From Lolium rigidum (lineage: Eukaryota; Streptophyta; Magnoliopsida; Poales; Poaceae), in NCBI RefSeq assembly GCF_022539505.1, contig NC_061508.1, forward strand, positions 268,838,736 to 268,902,735: 64,000 bases of DNA. The letters are read 5' to 3'. Positions 63,286 to 64,000 of this stretch are shown in pieces. The stretch's first letter is position 1. Every line of letters begins with the position of its first letter. The translations under genes and the position numbers were made by a program. The notes beneath the pieces are model-generated. The model worked only from the letters and a program-made list of their open reading frames with translations, searched no databases and was not told the origin of the DNA.

Positions 63286-64000
63286 GGGCATTTCCAGCCG
63301 CACGATGCGGCCGTGATCGGAAATGGTCTGGCACCACCTCCAGCGGGACGACGCAAAGTGACCGGACCGTCCGCGGAGACGCAAACCTGGCCCAAATATA
63401 CGCCTGGGATGAGTCTCTGCGGATGCTGCGCGGACGCGGAAAGTGTCCGCTTGCGTCTGGTGGACGTTTTGTCGCCCGCCTGGCAGTGACCCAGCGTCGA
63501 TGTGTCTTCTCCGCTAGTACTGGCGCCGAGGCGTCGCTTCGGCAGTCTGCGGCCGCGTAAATAGCGATGCCTCGCGTGGCGCGCGGCCGTCGCCTATCTC
63601 TGCGCACGAAGTAATGGCGTTGCCACGCGTGCCGCGGCCGTCGCCCTGCCTTTGATCTATATAAACAGGGGCGCCAACATCTCATCTCCTCCCCACAAAA
63701 CCCTAGCCGCCGCACAACCTCCACGCGTGGCGCCGGCCGACGCTCAGACTCCGCCGCAACCACCATGAGCAACGCCGGCCGCGGCTAGGCTGCCGCACCT
63801 CCACCTACACCTCCCACTCCACCTCCCCCGGCCTCGAGCTCCGACGAGGAGTTCGACTCCGACGACAGCACGGGCGACCTCCTCGACCCGGTCAGGAACA
63901 CCAAGTACCTGGCTAACGCGGAGAAGGAAGCAGCGGAGGAGCGGGCGGCCCACGCGGCGTTCGACACCCAGATGGAACAGCGCAGGCTGGCGGCTGCCGC
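63286..64000 (+). mobile_element. Start of a Harbinger-like element, cut by window end
   Basis: GGGCATTTCCAGCCGCACGA directly after TTA (63283-63285) looks like a PIF/Harbinger terminus and target site. In copy A the matching site is uninterrupted: ATCATGTGTTAGTG near 50990-51005. A TATA box CTATATAAAC at 63656 precedes the ORF. The right end is outside the window. Confidence 0.55.
63765..64000 (+). pseudogene. 5' end of unidentified ORF in the right-edge element
   Basis: ATG at 63765 in good context (ACCACCATGAGC) about 100 bp after the TATA box. After MSNAGRG there is a TAG (63786), then the frame stays open to the window end with a Pro-rich run (PPPTPPTPPPPASS), an acidic patch (DEEFDSDDSTGDLLD) and a charged helix (AEKEAAEERAAHAAFD). 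No domain recognised. Given the clean frame afterwards, the TAG may be a single substitution or sequence error. Confidence 0.45.

Larger units (their letters stand above)
55195..63290 (+). repeat. Duplicated segment, copy B
   Basis: Colinear with copy A (47330-51020) but stretched by insertions: Harbinger-like 55703-56627, MITE 56830-57235 and a 5.3-kb block 57726-63060 with a LINE fragment and a HEMA1 fragment. It lacks the retroposon of copy A. The GC-rich blocks at 55219-55530 and 57240-57560 look like old promoter/first-exon DNA, but no start codon leads to a conserved protein. Confidence 0.72.

Noticed and set aside
1..64000. tRNA, rRNA, CRISPR arrays and bacterial-type promoters or ribosome sites
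   Set aside because: None could be recognised by eye, and the content is plant nuclear DNA.

Overview
The window is plant nuclear DNA, almost certainly from a pooid grass (wheat/barley/oat/ryegrass group). The evidence is nested Ty3-gypsy and CACTA elements, Stowaway-, Tourist/Harbinger- and hAT-type MITEs, LINE 3' ends of the kind common in Pooideae, and spliced nuclear genes with GT..AG introns. There are no bacterial operons, rRNA, tRNA or CRISPR arrays that I can see.

Bases 1-32092 are one nested stack of transposons. The oldest layer is a Ty3-gypsy element with Athila-type signals (26998-32092: the end of its 5' LTR, a tRNA-Asp-like primer site, a decayed ORF and a complete 3' LTR). A large CACTA (En/Spm) element has inserted into its 5' LTR. 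The CACTA right terminus is at 26997 and its left end lies before the window. The CACTA carries a TNP2-type transposase, a second multi-exon gene (Ptta/En/Spm-like part followed by a possible C48-like part), a 134-bp hairpin, a small RNase-H1-N-terminal-like/membrane ORF, and GCCGGCGCACC-type subterminal repeats. Two LTR retrotransposons sit inside the TNP2 gene, both on the minus strand. Element A (1-4241) is an internally deleted, gag-only element. Element B (5611-18893) is a Tat/RIRE2-like Ty3-gypsy element with a perfect CCGGT target duplication, dual-RNaseH-type pol, and a plus-strand antisense ORF that has its own TATA box and introns.

Bases 32093-44110 hold MITEs, LINE 3' fragments and two real genes on the minus strand. 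One is a protein kinase fused to a major sperm protein (MSP) domain (36847-39595), the domain order of the wheat SnTox3-sensitivity gene Snn3-D1; here it has an in-frame TGA in its first coding exon. The other is an intact three-exon, 79-aa gene for the oligosaccharyltransferase subunit OST5/TMEM258 (41688-43838).

Bases 44111-64000 are gene-poor: a Mutator-like MITE, a FAR1-type transposase remnant, and an ancient duplicated segment. Copy A runs about 47330-51020 and copy B about 55195-63290. Each copy carries insertions that the other lacks, so each supplies empty-site controls. Several LINE C-terminal (zf-RVT) fragments, retroposons with clear target duplications, three almost tail-only retroposon insertions, a fragment of the chloroplast glutamyl-tRNA reductase gene (HEMA1), and the start of a Harbinger-like element at the right edge complete the region.

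Most coding regions of the transposons carry frameshifts, many of a single base. This could be decay or assembly indels; the near-identical LTRs of element B make that question worth asking. All family names come from reading motifs by eye; no database search was possible.
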